Below, one piece after another: positions 1 through 19,261 of a DNA stretch of 64,000 nt (position 1 is its first letter; every line of letters begins with the position of its first letter). The stretch is from Triglochin maritima (Eukaryota > Streptophyta > Magnoliopsida > Alismatales > Juncaginaceae): contig OY821789.1 in the NCBI GenBank assembly GCA_963682175.1, positions 1,302,001 to 1,366,000 of the forward strand. The letters are read 5' to 3'. The notes under the pieces were generated by a model. That model made no database searches. It was given only the letters and a program-made list of their open reading frames with translations, and was not told the origin of the DNA. The translations under genes were made by a program, and so were the position numbers.

Positions 1-283
1 CCATTGGTCTAAACTAATTTTTTTTCCAAATGTTGAGTTATGACACTTGCATATATGTAAACGAAAATAAATGGTCACCTGATAGAAACCATGAAAACAA
101 GCATAAGGATTGTACTTCAGCTTCACATATTCGAAAGTGTGTAATTTGTAAAAAACTTGTTCGAATGAACGGTGTTAGAATTAGTAAATATTTCATGTTG
201 ACTCCAAATATCACATCTATGCCAAAATAATAAGAAACAAATCCCAAGTTGGGAGGTGAGATTTTGAAGATCTGCATGAATTA

Positions 284-466
284 GGTTCCGTTTGGAATCC
301 CATTTTGATAATTAAGTTTTGATTCCATCAAGCATCAAATATGTTGTGAAGTTGACATATAAAAATTTAGAATCTTCGTATTAAGGATAGGCTACGTTTC
401 AGAGTTATTCTAAGATTTGGTTCGATTTTATAAATTTTAGTATAAAATGTGAATCCAAACGGACCC
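284..466. mobile_element. Tourist-like MITE (PIF/Harbinger type), 183 bp
   Basis: The ends are inverted copies: the left end reads GGTTCCGTTTGGAATC and the reverse complement of the right end reads GGGTCCGTTTGGATTC. A TTA trinucleotide flanks each end (281-283 and 467-469). There is no coding capacity. The short TIR and the TTA duplication fit a PIF/Harbinger-derived MITE. This is an inference from structure; no transposase source is visible here. Confidence 0.65.
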
Positions 467-544
467 TTAGTCTATCTTCAGTTTTTTATCAAAAATAATG
501 CAAGATGTTAATGTTGACCTCCAAATTAAATTGATTATATGTAC

Positions 545-1347
545 TGTTAGGAATTAAAACCAATCCCAAATACGCAACGGAACAGAAATCGCAAATCCAA
601 TTGGCTAAACTTGAGAACAAAACTCAAATCCAAAGTCCAAACCACACAAAACACGCAAGATTAACGTGGAAACACAATGCGGGAAAAATCACGGACGACA
701 CAACTCAAAATCCACTATAGAGAAACGTATTACAAGAGATGCTTACAAGAGACGCGAACGAACCGACGAAACACCCGGCTCAAAATTCTCCCACCGAATC
801 ACAAGGATGCTCTCTCTCTTTTCTCTCAAGAATGCAAAAGTGGACAATCACAAACAATCTAATTGTTCTCCTATTACAAATGGGACGAAATTGCCTTTAT
901 ATATAAGGCCAAAACAAGTATAAGTTGCACCAAAATCGGGTGGAGTAACGTGCAAAACGTGGGCAGAACTGGGTCCAAACAGTCGACCGAACGGGTGCTT
1001 CGGTCGACCGATCCAATAACCGTATCGCGAACCAGCTTTTACCGGTCGACCGAAATTGGAGTACCGGTCGTCCGAAAAACGACAGTAACTTTTCTGGCTC
1101 GCTCGAGTGCATACGTGGTCGACCGTACACTTAAGTTCCGGTCGACCGAAAATCAACAGACACTTTTCTCCCAGCTCCTCGAATGTTTCCGGTCGACCGA
1201 ATCCTAGATTCCGGTCGACCGAAAATGGACAGACACTTTTGCTGGACCAATTACAACACATCCGGTCGACCGAACGCCTTCCGGTCGACCGAATGTCTGT
1301 TTTTCTGCACAAATACTTTAAACACATATTCAAGGTAAACAACAACA
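545..1347 (-). mobile_element. Solo LTR of the Ty1/copia family found at 25-33.8 kb
   Basis: This is the reverse complement of the LTR at 32905-33756, with matching ends (TGTTGTTGTTTACC at its 5' end, ATTCCTAACA at its 3' end). It is flanked by TGTAC (540-544) and TGTAT (1348-1352), a 5-bp target duplication with one mismatch. No internal retrotransposon sequence is attached, so it is a solo LTR left by unequal recombination. It carries a decayed array of CGGTCGACCG palindromes (entry at 981-1291) and a TATA-like TATATAA near 898-906 on the minus strand. Open frames across it are shadows of the repeat. Confidence 0.88.
981..1291. repeat. Palindrome-pair array (CGGTCGACCG), about 73-bp period
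   Basis: Ten copies or near copies of the 10-bp palindrome CGGTCGACCG start at 981, 1001, 1043, 1065, 1116, 1139, 1190, 1212, 1263 and 1282. They form five pairs with starts 19-23 bp apart. Successive pairs start 62, 73, 74 and 73 bp apart. The unit between palindromes is only weakly conserved. The array lies upstream of the LTR TATA box in the LTR's own orientation. Confidence 0.85.
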
Positions 1348-2826
1348 TGTATATTACCATATGATTCGTGATTCGACTTTTAACTTACAACCTATGCAGT
1401 ATTTTGAAAACAACATGTTTATCCGAACGAGAAGCAGAGAGAGCGTCAACGTTCATAAATCATTGCAATTGTAACTAAAAAAAATACGTAGAATTTACAA
1501 ATAACGCATCTTAAGAAATTTCATACTACACATTTTTTAATGGCTCGGCACGGAACAACTAACTACTACGGGAACAAAACAAACCCTAGCAAATTGACAA
1601 TCACAAAGCAAATCCATCAACATCCACCCGTTTCAACCACATATGCGACATTCGGCATCTAAACCACAGAATATCTCCAAATAACTCTACAAGCCTAACG
1701 AATCTACGTATTTCTCGATTCTAACCGTGAAACGATGAACTCGATGTGAGGTTTCCAATGCAGTAGAGGAAAATGATGAGAGTACGAACCTGGTGGGAAT
1801 TTGGGGCTTCGAGAGTAGAAGACGGAGCATTCCCATTTGCTCCGTGATCGGAATCGATGCTGTCTTGGCTTCTCTACGAGCTCCGATCGACGATCGTCTC
1901 TCCCGTTTGGCTTCTCTTCGATTCGTTTGGGGTTGAGATTTGAGAAAAACCCGCGTTTCGGCGTGGGTGGGTTTTGTAAGTTTTGCAAATCGGTCCAAGC
2001 GCGCATTTTACATTACATTCGAGGACTACGAGTCTTCGGAGCAAAATGGGCATGACGTGTTCAGATCATGTGAAGCTCGCATGCACTATGACGCGCAACT
2101 GCCGAAAGGGGTGATCATTTCAATTTGACTCGCATAAATGGGGTATTAATTATATTTAACGTGTATAACGTATTAAATCGAATACAATAGATGATGATAA
2201 TTTGAATTATAAAGTGAATTGCAATTTTTTTGTTGAAATCAATCTTAAGTTGAAAGACGGCTTTTGTCTAAGAAAGTCAAATGTTATTTGTGTACATTCA
2301 ACTTGAAATCTCACGACGGCATAAACAAATCACGCGTGCATCCTTACCTCAACTGGAGAGATGGTGGTGTTGACGAGTTAATAAAATAACGACATCAATA
2401 CATTTGAAGCACGCTCGTGTAATATTTTACTAGGAATTTCCATTTTCGAAGATATAGCAAACAGAAGCATCGCTAAAAAAGTCGTTTCCAAAAGTACACG
2501 AAAATCAGTGTGTACCAGTTAGTGAGGAACGAGCTCCTCGATAGGATAATCTAATGGTTATTAGGTCTAAGGATGGTATCAGGATTTTAGACCAGAAATG
2601 GGATAATTTAATGGGATTAGAAATTTATTTACATGTTTAATTATTAGTAAGAAAAAACATTTAGAGGGGTCGAAATCCAAAAAAAAAACCCCACAATTCA
2701 GAGTCGGAATCCAAAAGAATTAAGAACACTAAGTCTCAAAAATTAAAAAAAAACTTTACAAACCAAGTCAAATCTCAAGATCCGATTGTGGCACCGTCCA
2801 TGATTAGGTAAAACTTTTTCCACTCG
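1348..2826. other. Intergenic, possible lost or unresolved minus-strand exon
   Basis: Most of this stretch is AT-rich without a supportable gene. Between about 1690 and 2010 the minus strand is GC-richer and open in two frames (about 100 codons each). It includes a methionine near 1856 followed by an arginine/leucine-rich, organelle-presequence-like stretch and a possible donor near 1790. I recognise no family and could not join it to a second exon, so I do not call a gene. Confidence 0.3.
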
Positions 2827-2913
2827 CAATTTTTTCTGAACTGCTATTCGTCGCCGTAAAACTACTTAAATCGTCCCAACAGATTACCATTTTGCCCATC
2901 TACCCTTTCTACT

Positions 2914-3037
2914 TATATAACTCTTCATTTCACTCTTTTAACACAACTTTCTCTTCATATCACTCTTCTATTCACCAAATAAAATGTCTTGGAGGCCAGG
3001 AAAAGAACCAGCGGACACTCCGGACTACTCACATCTG
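2914..3037 (+). other. TATA box plus short first-exon-like segment in the MULE left arm
   Basis: TATATAA at 2914-2920 is followed by ATG at 2984 opening 18 codons (starting MSWRPGKEP) up to a donor-like GTAAAT at 3038. The same layout is kept in the second MULE copy: TATATAA near 50939, ATG at 51009, and MSRRPGKEP up to GTAAAT. The reading direction is opposite to the transposase remnant. Conservation of frame and donor suggests a real exon of a second, outward-starting gene of this MULE family. No downstream exon is recognisable. Confidence 0.4.
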
Positions 3038-3560
3038 GTAAATTGCCTTGTTTATTTTAATTAATTTTAAAAAAAACATTTTTGGCCAAGACGTCTGCGG
3101 GAGGCGGTTCCGGCGACCGCCCGATCGTTGGGTCAGACGTCTCCTGCGGATGCCCGACCCTTGGCCAAGACGACTGCGGGAGACGCCTCCCACGTAGGGT
3201 AGACGTCTCCGGCAGACGCCTCCCACGTAGGGTAGGCGTCTCCCGCAGACGCCCCGAATTTTATTTTTTTGAATTTATTTAAATTGATTATAAATTGTGA
3301 TAAATGTAAAATAAATTGAATATTATGTTAATAATGAGTTAAATTAGTTTAGTAAATCCTTTATTGATTATAAATCGTGATAATTAATAAATAAATTGAT
3401 TATTATGTTAGTAATTAGTTGTGTACGATTTTAGTAAAAGATTATTGATTAATTGTGATAATTGCTAAATAAATCGATTATTAAGTTAATAATTAGTTTA
3501 ATTATTTGGTAAATCCATTAATAAATTTGTATTTTTAAAATTGAATTAATAGTCATCGGG

Positions 3561-4490
3561 TTACCGTGGAGGAAAAGGGAAATCAATTCCCTTACGCGCG
3601 GTACGTAGTATTTCTGCTTCAGTTAGGAGAGAGAGATCTGTTACGTCGTCGTCAGACACCTGGGGATTTCGTCGTCGTAAAACCTCTGCCACTGGTCGCA
3701 TCAGACCCATCTCCCGGTCCGTAATTATTGCAGTCGGGCTAACAATATCCAATAACCGATCTCGCAACCTCTCCAACACCCACCGGTAACTAGACTCGGT
3801 CTCATCCTTCAAAATCGCATATCCGACGAGGAAATTCATGTTTGTTGGGGTAACTCCAACCATCTCAAACAAATGCATCTTGTACTTGTTCGTCTTATAC
3901 GTCGAATCCATACAGATTACGAATGAGTATGTACGCAACAACTGAACTGAAGTCGGATGTGCCAAAAATACGTGAGTCAAGACATTAGTTTCTTCATCTG
4001 CCACAATTCAATGCAAATACTTATGCTGCACTGCCTCCCTGAGAAACTGCTGCGCGGGATTCCTGTCTTCAAATTTCGTCATCCTCATGTACTCTCTGAA
4101 GTTATAAATGTGTCTTTGATTCAGATTATCGTCCGGGAATTTCTTCTTTACTGCCAACAAAATGTTACGGGGTCTTGCTTGTGCCTCTGTCATATCACGA
4201 ACAATTTGCTTTGCCCCAGCACTAAGTCCGCTGACCTGTCGGTGACCCTCTGAATAAACTGCAAGTGGATGGTTGTGCTACCCATAGATGCTACTAGAAA
4301 CAATGACTCATCTATCACGATCCCGTCGCTCCACCACTTTTACCAAAAATCGACAACCGCAACATTTTCTTTTCGTATTCTTTCGCAGTGCAATACTCGT
4401 ATCACGAGAACTCATCTCACGTCTGCGATCACATCTCAGGTAACAATCCATCCGGTTATCTGCTTTTGGTTTGTATGATGATATAACCAA
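3561..4490 (-). pseudogene. MULE transposase remnant (FAR1-related)
   Basis: The minus strand encodes pieces of a Mutator transposase. The best is 3561-4004, with a catalytic-domain core reading VICMDSTYKTNKYKMHLFEM and later an ITDRE motif, both typical of the MULE domain shared with FAR1/FHY3. Upstream pieces (4008-4193 and about 4240-4490) give the N-terminal region, with a cysteine-containing CGCRFLVK stretch and an arginine/glutamine-rich linker. The pieces are separated by stop codons and frame changes, and the C-terminal half (third catalytic acid, SWIM zinc finger) is absent. This copy cannot encode an active enzyme. Confidence 0.8.
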
Positions 4491-5025
4491 AAAAAATTCA
4501 GCTCCTAATGCAACTTGTTTCGCTCATTTACAAACCTCCTCGATTGTTGTAAATATTTCTTTACTATCAAAAAACTCACTGTAATCTACTCCATCACCAC
4601 CGAAATCTTGCAACGGAACTTGAAAAAATTGAATTTAACAGAAAATTAAAAAAAAACTAAAAAAACGAGCGTATGGCTAAGCCGCCTTCACCTTTGTGGA
4701 GGCGTCCGTCTAAGACGCCTCCACATAGGTGGAGGCTTCTGCTATGTGGAGGCGTCTGGCTAAACCGCCTACACCTATGTGGAGGCGGCTTAGCCAGACG
4801 CCAGAGTCGGGAAAAAAAATTCGCCCCCGTTTCCTCGCCGGATTCAGGTTCTTCGTCAGACATTTTCATGGTGTTGGTACTAGGAATGTGAGTAAAACTG
4901 AGTCAAACACCTTGTTTAAAGACACGGGACGAAATGAGTATTAATTGATTTGTTAAGGGCAAAAATGTCATTTTTAGGACGATTTAAGTAGTTTTCCGAC
5001 GACGAATAATAGCTTCCAATTTTTT

Positions 5026-5880
5026 TGACCACAAACTTTGAACTTTGTCTAGTGGTCTAACGAGCAGGATAGAACACAATTCAAATATCACTCCCGCGAT
5101 AAATAGTGTTTAATGGTATACAATCATACAAGTATGCAAACCATCTTAACTGTCCAAATTAATAATCTCAACCACTTCCCTCTTCAATACACTTGACACT
5201 TGGTAGCCGTAGGCCGTAGTCCTTGTAAGTTAGAGGACATTTGTGGGTGTTTTGCAATTATACCCTCAAAGTTACTAGAAAATGTAAAAAGTGAGATGAG
5301 GAATTAGAGTTACTAAAAATGTTAAAAAGTAGGATGAAGATTTGAATTTGTTGTAATTTGTGTGTACGTATTATTATAGGTCCTTGTAATTTTGTGCGTA
5401 TGAATTTCAATATATTAAGTATGAATATTGAAAAGTTGATATTGAATATTATGTTGGATAATATTGTGAGATAGATGTATCAATTCTATTGACATATAAG
5501 GATAAAAAAATCATATGTGATAAAAATCAACATACATATTCTAATCTGCTATACATATAGATAAACATAAATTTGCCTGGAACCCGGACAAACGAGATTA
5601 ATTTGATAGATAGGTAAAAAATAATTTGAATTTCGGACTATTTCCACCCAACCAAGCAGTATAGTCGTTTTTTTATCTATATACCACACCTCTATTTTAA
5701 ATCCCTAGCTCCCACCAAATGATACTGCTTAACTATCTTAATATTAAAAAAACTCGCAACTAAACCGGCCCAAATCGGTAGGTAGAGTCATGTCATGTAG
5801 TTCGTTATTATTTCCACTCGCCGCCCGCCCTTGTCCCACTCGACCCCCATAAATTGAGATGCCACAGGCATCTCCAATTC
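5026..5880. other. Intergenic AT-rich DNA
   Basis: No coding exon or clear repeat boundary is seen. At 5043-5100 there is a weak A-box/B-box-like stretch that could be a degraded tRNA-derived SINE, but it is too diverged to call. Confidence 0.4.
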
Positions 5881-5886
5881 TTCCCA

Positions 5887-5903
5887 CACGTGTCACTATA
5901 AGA
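5887..5903 (+). promoter_or_regulatory. G-box/ABRE core and TATA box of the PGI gene
   Basis: CACGTG (5887-5892, within ACACGTGTC) is followed immediately by TATAAGA (5897-5903), about 30 bp before the presumed transcript start. A pyrimidine-rich 5' leader follows, ending at a donor at 6040. The ACACGTGTC form is the classic ABA/bZIP-responsive core, but an element this close to the TATA box may or may not be used. Confidence 0.55.
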
Positions 5904-6321
5904 ACCCGACTGGCGGAGTGCGACCACAGAAACCTCAGCAAAGCAGGTGACTCGATCGGATAAAACCACCACTGCTCCGCTCTTTCTAGGGATCGTCCCC
6001 CTCCTTCCTCTTCCTCACGATTCGCAGCTTCCAGCAAAGGTAATCGTCAAAATCAAACCAAATCTGATCAGAATGTGTTGTTTCCCGTTGTTTTTATTCA
6101 ATCGCCGCCTGAAGAAGTCAAACAAACACCGGAGGTTGGTTTTTTGAGATATTTCCGGCCGATTTCTGTTTTCCCCAACTTTTTGTTTGTTTTGAGTTGG
6201 TTACGGCTTCCCATCCATGTAATCGAGATTAATGCGTGTATTCTGTTTCTGTGGAGATTTTTGTGGAGTGGTGTGAGATCTGACTCCGGATTGAGTTAGT
6301 TGTTGCTGATTGCAGGATTCG

Positions 6322-14107
<7,786 letters not shown>

Positions 14108-15121
14108 TTCGCTGACTTGCCTAGCATCCTCACGAAGCTTTGGTTGTCTTGAAGCTGGATTTTATAGTCTTCCTTCTCGTGCAAACATACAAGAAGATAA
14201 ATAGTTGTTTTGCTTAAAGGTCGAAGGAGTCCCTTAGAACCTACTCGAATAATGATGTTATTTGGTTTCCTGTCGTGTTCCTGCCTGGTTTAGTAAGAAG
14301 GGCTGGTTTTGGTTTTCATGTAGCAATACTTGTGATCATGAAATTGACGATATATCGCATATCCGTGTCCTTTACGTATCCCTTGTTTCATCACCCAATG
14401 ACTCAATGAGGGGTGCCGTTCTCTTTATATTGAATTTTCTACGGGCATGGCTTGGATCATATGTGATTGATACAATGCCGTAGTAAATAATTTTGGTCAT
14501 TTCAACATTGTTGGCGTATTCACGATTTAAAGTTCTCTCTATATCAACGCTTCTGTCCAATAATCTACTTAACATGCCTATCATGCATAGAATTCAGATG
14601 TCATACCTATAGGACATAATTACATAAAGTTGGGCGTCACATGTATTAAAACGACCCTCAGTTGATGAGTTTCCAGTCCACTTCTTTGCCAGCGTCGGTT
14701 ATACAATTTAAAAAATTGAGAAACTTAATTAAAAAAACTGAATGCAGATGACCTCAAAATCTACTAACTTCATTGTTAATGTTGATCACTTTGAATCAGT
14801 AAATCACGCTTAAAAGAAATAGTCCCTTCTTAATTTTAATGCAAAACTAATTTAAAAAAAAATCATGTTTGAAATAAAACACAAAATTTTATCTATTCAA
14901 GTATTATCATCTAATCTATCTAAATTAGAAAAGACACAACCAGGTCTGGTCCACGTCCACCACAGCCAAGACGATCCAAAAATCCACTAATCTTCAGTCA
15001 ACCCTCTCCGAAACAGTCTGCGCTGTCAAAAGTCGTCCTCTTACTGGTCGTTCACACCGAAGAAGCGTCGAACAAAACCCACCACTTCTTCCCACACTTC
15101 CCGAATAATCGCTTTTCACTG
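14108..15121. other. PGI 3' region and G-beta promoter/5' leader
   Basis: The first few hundred bases are the expected 3'-UTR of the isomerase gene. The last 150 or so are C-rich leader for the G-beta gene. No other gene is seen between the two head-to-tail genes. Confidence 0.5.
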
Positions 15122-17916
15122 ATGTCCCTGACGGACCTCAAGGACCGCCACGTGGCCGCGACGGCGGCGGTGGCGGCGCTCAAGGACCGGCTGAAGCACC
15201 GCCGGAAGCTCCTCCTCGACACCGACGGTTAGGCTTCTCTTCCCCCTGTTTCGGTTTGCTTTGTGACGGTTGAGGTTGATCGAATTTGGATCTGTGTTGC
15301 AGTGGCTGGATTCGTCGCGGAGAAGGGGAAGCCGCCGGTCAGCTTCGGGCCGACGGATCTGGTTTGCTGCCGGACGCTGCAGGGTCACTCCGGGAAGGTA
15401 GATTTTTTTTCCTTTTCTTTTAAATTGAACTTTAGGTGTTACTTGTTTGCTACTCTGAGATTTGAAAGATTTTTGTTTTTATCCTTTTGTGCCTATGGTT
15501 TAGGATTTTTATTTTTATTTTTATGAAGGATTGAAGTCTGGTAGTAGAAAATACATCATTATAAAGTATAGTCTAGTTGCATACATTGGGTTATTTGAGT
15601 GTGGGTGAAAACCAATTGATGCTGAGTGGACTAATTGAGTGAGCCATGATCTCATACTTGATGGAAATTGAAAATGTTTCAATAGTCTAAATTCAAATAT
15701 TTGTGGCTGTTATATGTTGTGCCTTTTTGGTCTTGGTTACACGTGCAATTCAAATATGAGTGGACATGTTTGGTCCGCCATTAAGCCGTTGAGTTATAGG
15801 CATACCAGTTAAGGTGTGAACTACAATCTCAAAACAATTGGTTTTGAATGGTCTACAATCTCAAAGCAATTCGTTTTGAGTGGAATGACGTAGAAACTAC
15901 TACATGGTTGTAGCATATTGACTAGGAGGAAAAAAATTCATTAGAAAATATAAAAGCATTACGGTTTGTTGCTGTCTTAAACGTTTTAGGCTTAGTTGTG
16001 GTGTTTTATGTGAACCTTTTGTGGGTCAGCAGACTACATGGTCACATGGGTATGCAATGCACAGGATCAAGTACTTATTGACCTGAGCAAGAATTCATGC
16101 AGTTGAGATTTGTTCAGTTTGTAAGAAGATCTTATCCAGGATTTGGCAGGCTCTCTAACTCAGTAAACAATATGTATTGCTACTGAATATTGTTCCTCAC
16201 ACACCTTTTACATAAATCATTGCTAGGTCTATTCATTGGACTGGTCTCTTGAAAAAAATCGGATCGTTAGTGCTTCTCCGGATGGATGGCTAATTGTGTG
16301 GAATGCTCTAACAAGACAGAAAACACATGCCATAAAGCTTCCTTGCGCTTGGGTCATGACCTGTGCTTTTTCACCTAACGGCCAGTCTGTTGCTTGCGGT
16401 GGTCTTGATAGTGTATGTTCTATATTCGATCTCAATGCTCAGACTGACAGAGATGGCAACTACCCTGTGGCAAGAGTGCTTACTGGACACAAAGGCTATG
16501 TCTCGTCATGCCAATACGTACCAGATGAGGAAATTCACTTAATCACGAGCTCTGGTGATCATACTTGTTTACTGTGGGATGTCACCACTGGTCAGAAAAT
16601 TTCTAATTTTGGAGGCGAATATCCTTCAGGTCATGCTGCTGATGTTTTGAGGTACACTAACTTTCACTTGGATTTCGGAAGAACGGATAACTAGGAATTA
16701 AAATTTGTTTTCCATAGTCTTTAGTATGTTAACTACCACTTGCATAAGTAAGTTATTCTTGTTGGTGAATTTGCTGGAATGAAATTGAATCATTTTAGTA
16801 AATTTAGATTCAATATTATAATAAATCATTTTTTTCTTCAAAACACGTCATTATCTTTAAATGAAGACTGCCACTGCAGGAAGTTCATTTTTTGAATCTA
16901 ACCCTTTCATCTTTCTAAACTGAAATAGATACTTAATGTTTTTATGTTCTATCCTCAGCATTTCGATTAACAACTCAAACTCCAAGATGTTTGTTTCGGG
17001 GTCTTGTGATGGCACTGCTCGATTATGGGATACCCGCAAAGCAAGTCGTGCAGTTCGAACATTCTATGGACATGAGGGTGATGTTAATGCAGTTAAGTTC
17101 TTCCCAGATGGACAGCGATTTGGAGCTGGGTCAGATGATGGTACATGTCAATTGTTTGATATTCGAACAGGTCACCAGCTTCAAGTATATGGCCAGCTTC
17201 ATGGTGATAATGGAAGTGACCATCCTATTGTCACCTCCATAGCATTTTCTATATCCGGCAGGCTCTTGTTTGCCGGATACTCAAATGGGGATTGCTTAGT
17301 GTGGGATACATTGTTGGCAAAGGTATGACGTCCTACATTAGCATCTTCTCAAGCCTATCTTGTGATATTGGAAGTTTAAGTAACCATTTAATAAGAAGTT
17401 AAGTTGAGGTTGAAATATTTAAATTTGTTGCGTCTTGATGTCATACCTTTTTCTGCCATTGCACCTTGCAGGTAGTGTTGAACCTTAGTAACCTTCAAGA
17501 CTCACATGAAGCTCAAATAAGCTGTTTGGGTTTGTCAGCTGATGGGAGTGCCTTATGCACGGGAAGTTGGGATCGAAAGTTGAAGGTTGATTTCTCCTCC
17601 CTTTTTTCACTCGTTATGTTTCTCTCAAATATTAATACCTCTACCTCTGAAAATGGAAAGCATTATATTTCCATTCATATGATACCCAATTTTAGTATTT
17701 CTATACATTATTTTTTTGTATTACTACTTTATCCATTTTTCTAGTGCTTTCATTTTTTTCCCGGCATTTCGAATATGTTGTTTCGGTTGTACAGATTTGG
17801 TTAACTTGATTGAAATTTGAAACATTTTCTCTTCTCCCTCTCAAGGTAACTGAAACTTACAAATGCATTTTTCGTATCAGATTTGGGCTTTTGGAGGTCT
17901 GAGGAAGGTGATCTGA
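15122..17916 (+). CDS. AGB1: Heterotrimeric G-protein beta subunit
   Basis: Beta subunit of the plant heterotrimeric G protein. It pairs with a gamma subunit and with GPA1/XLG alpha subunits at the plasma membrane, in immunity, ABA and development signalling. Six exons (15122-15227, 15303-15397, 16227-16651, 16959-17322, 17472-17585, 17881-17916) give 1140 nt and 379 residues, against 377 for Arabidopsis AGB1. An N-terminal helical stretch of about 45 residues (coiled coil for gamma binding) precedes seven WD40 blades. WD-type blade ends are visible as WLIVWNAL, TCLLWDV, TARLWDT, DCLVWDT and LKIWAFGG. The very conserved blade THAIKLPCAWVMTCAFSPNG is intact, and the protein ends in IWAFGGLRKVI. 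Exon 1 is GC-rich and slightly diverged, as expected for the coiled coil. No defect seen. Confidence 0.96.
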
Positions 17917-18161
17917 AGTAATCTCACACGAATGCTGTGAATGAGGCATGTTCTTGTATAGTTGAGAGTTGTCCAACCTCAGTGTGCAACAATTTTCCCC
18001 TTCCTAGAGTTTACACATGTAACAAGCGTCAAAAACTGTCGATCTCAAACACAGGGGAGCTCCCTTATTTTTTCCTCTCATCTTCTTAGGTTTTGTATCA
18101 TTTATGTTTTAGTTCTGAAATTATTATAAAAACACAATTTTCTTAATATAGTTCAGCATTG

Positions 18162-18268
18162 ATGGCTCTTCACCATCGTACCATGTCATGTTGCTCAATG
18201 CATGCGGGTTATATGTCTTGGATTTAATTCATCACTGATGCCTCTTCACATATCATGTTGCCCAATAG
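18162..18268 (+). repeat. Short imperfect direct duplication downstream of AGB1
   Basis: A segment containing GCTCTTCACCAT and CATGTTGCTCAATG (about 18162-18199) recurs about 75 bp later as CCTCTTCACATAT and CATGTTGCCCAATAG. This is two copies of a diverged tandem repeat with no evident function. Confidence 0.5.
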
Positions 18269-18412
18269 AAGAACTAGTATGTGAATTGTATCTTTGCTAC
18301 TTAACTGTGTAATACTTCAAAAATAATGATTGCATTTCTTCTCACTCGAATGCTTGCGTTTGGTATTAAAAAAAAATCCACCAACCAATCATCCTAACAA
18401 ATCATTTTTTTT

Positions 18413-19261
18413 GTGATAAGGATAATAATACCAACGACACAACCTCACCCGCCAAAAACCACAACCGCTAATCCTACCCAATCTCCAAAACCCCACACAC
18501 ACAATGGCAATGCTCCATCTCCAATCCTCCCACTCCCAAACCCAGACGAAGACCCAAACCCCACACTCCCCACCCGACTCGCCTCCTCCGCTTCCGACTG
18601 TCCCACCTCCAAAAGACCCAACTCCTCCAATCCCTCGGCATCGCCCCCACCCCGTCCCAATCCCTCCGACCGCCTCCTCCTCGCGGTCGACCACTTCCGC
18701 TCCCTCGGCTTCCCAGACTCCCCCTTCTCATTCCTCTCAACCCCCAACCTCCTCCACAATTCCCCTCTCGTCCTCGACTACCTCTCCTCCAACCTCCTCT
18801 CCCTCAAGGTCCTCGAAATCCTCACCTTATCCGTCCCTTCCCACCTCCAACCCACCCTTCTCTTTCTCAGTAGAAGGTTTCCTGCGGTGTTCGGGTATAG
18901 TTTGGAGTTTAATTTGGAGCCGAAGGTTAAGTTTTTGGTTGGGGAGATGGAGAGGGGGGTGGCGGATATTGTTAAGTTCCCGCAGTACTTCGGGTTTAGC
19001 TTGAAGAAGAGGATCATGCCGAGGCATCGGCATTTGAAGCAGAGGGGAAAGAGGGTCGCCTTGTTGAAGATGTTGGTGTATGTGATTCATGTCTTCTCTG
19101 ATGAGTATGTGAGTGTGCTGCCTGTTTGTGTTTCATGTCTTTATATTATACCTTTGTGTCGTGTTATGAAGGAAATACATGATGCTCCACATGTGTTGTT
19201 GTTAGTTCATGTGCAGGAAATACGTAATGTTTATGTTCATGTGGTACGTGTTGTTAGTTGA
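18413..19261 (+). pseudogene. mTERF-family fragment, truncated and frame-disrupted
   Basis: Mitochondrial transcription termination factor (mTERF) proteins bind organellar nucleic acid through repeated helical motifs. Here the region 18690-19090 encodes two or three typical motifs, including FPAVFGYSLEFNLEPKVKFL and FPQYFGFSLKKRIMPRH followed by an LKQRG-type linker. Upstream, a different frame (18590-18660) carries the family-like stretch FRLSHLQKTQLLQSLGI, so at least one frame change separates the N-terminal part. After about 19090 the similarity stops abruptly and the remaining motifs (normally several hundred residues) are missing. The reading frame runs on through unrelated sequence to 19261. 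I read this as a 3'-truncated pseudogene. A residual short protein cannot be excluded. Confidence 0.65.

Larger units (their letters stand above)
2836..5016 (-). mobile_element. Mutator-like element (MULE), copy 1, 2.2 kb
   Basis: Long terminal inverted repeats face each other: the left arm contains ATTCGTCGCCGTAAAAC from 2846, and the right arm contains its inverse ending at 5007. A perfect 9-bp duplication CAATTTTTT flanks the element (2827-2835 and 5017-5025), the size made by Mutator-type transposases. The interior holds a MULE transposase remnant on the minus strand. GC-rich minisatellites built on GACGCC/GGCGTC lie near each end (about 3090-3255 and 4675-4800). A related copy lies at 50862-52137. 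Confidence 0.9.

Noticed and set aside
863..1364. Open frames of 85-170 codons on both strands across 848-1364
   Set aside because: They run through the palindrome array of a solo LTR; the repeated RSTE/GRP/VDR words are translations of the same palindrome in different frames.
5043..5100. Weak pol III A/B-box-like stretch, possible SINE
   Set aside because: Both boxes have several mismatches and there is no poly-A tail or target duplication.
18504..19004. A 166-codon Ser/Pro/Thr-rich frame starting at 18504
   Set aside because: Low-complexity shadow frame over the C-rich mTERF fragment; family motifs are in the other frames.
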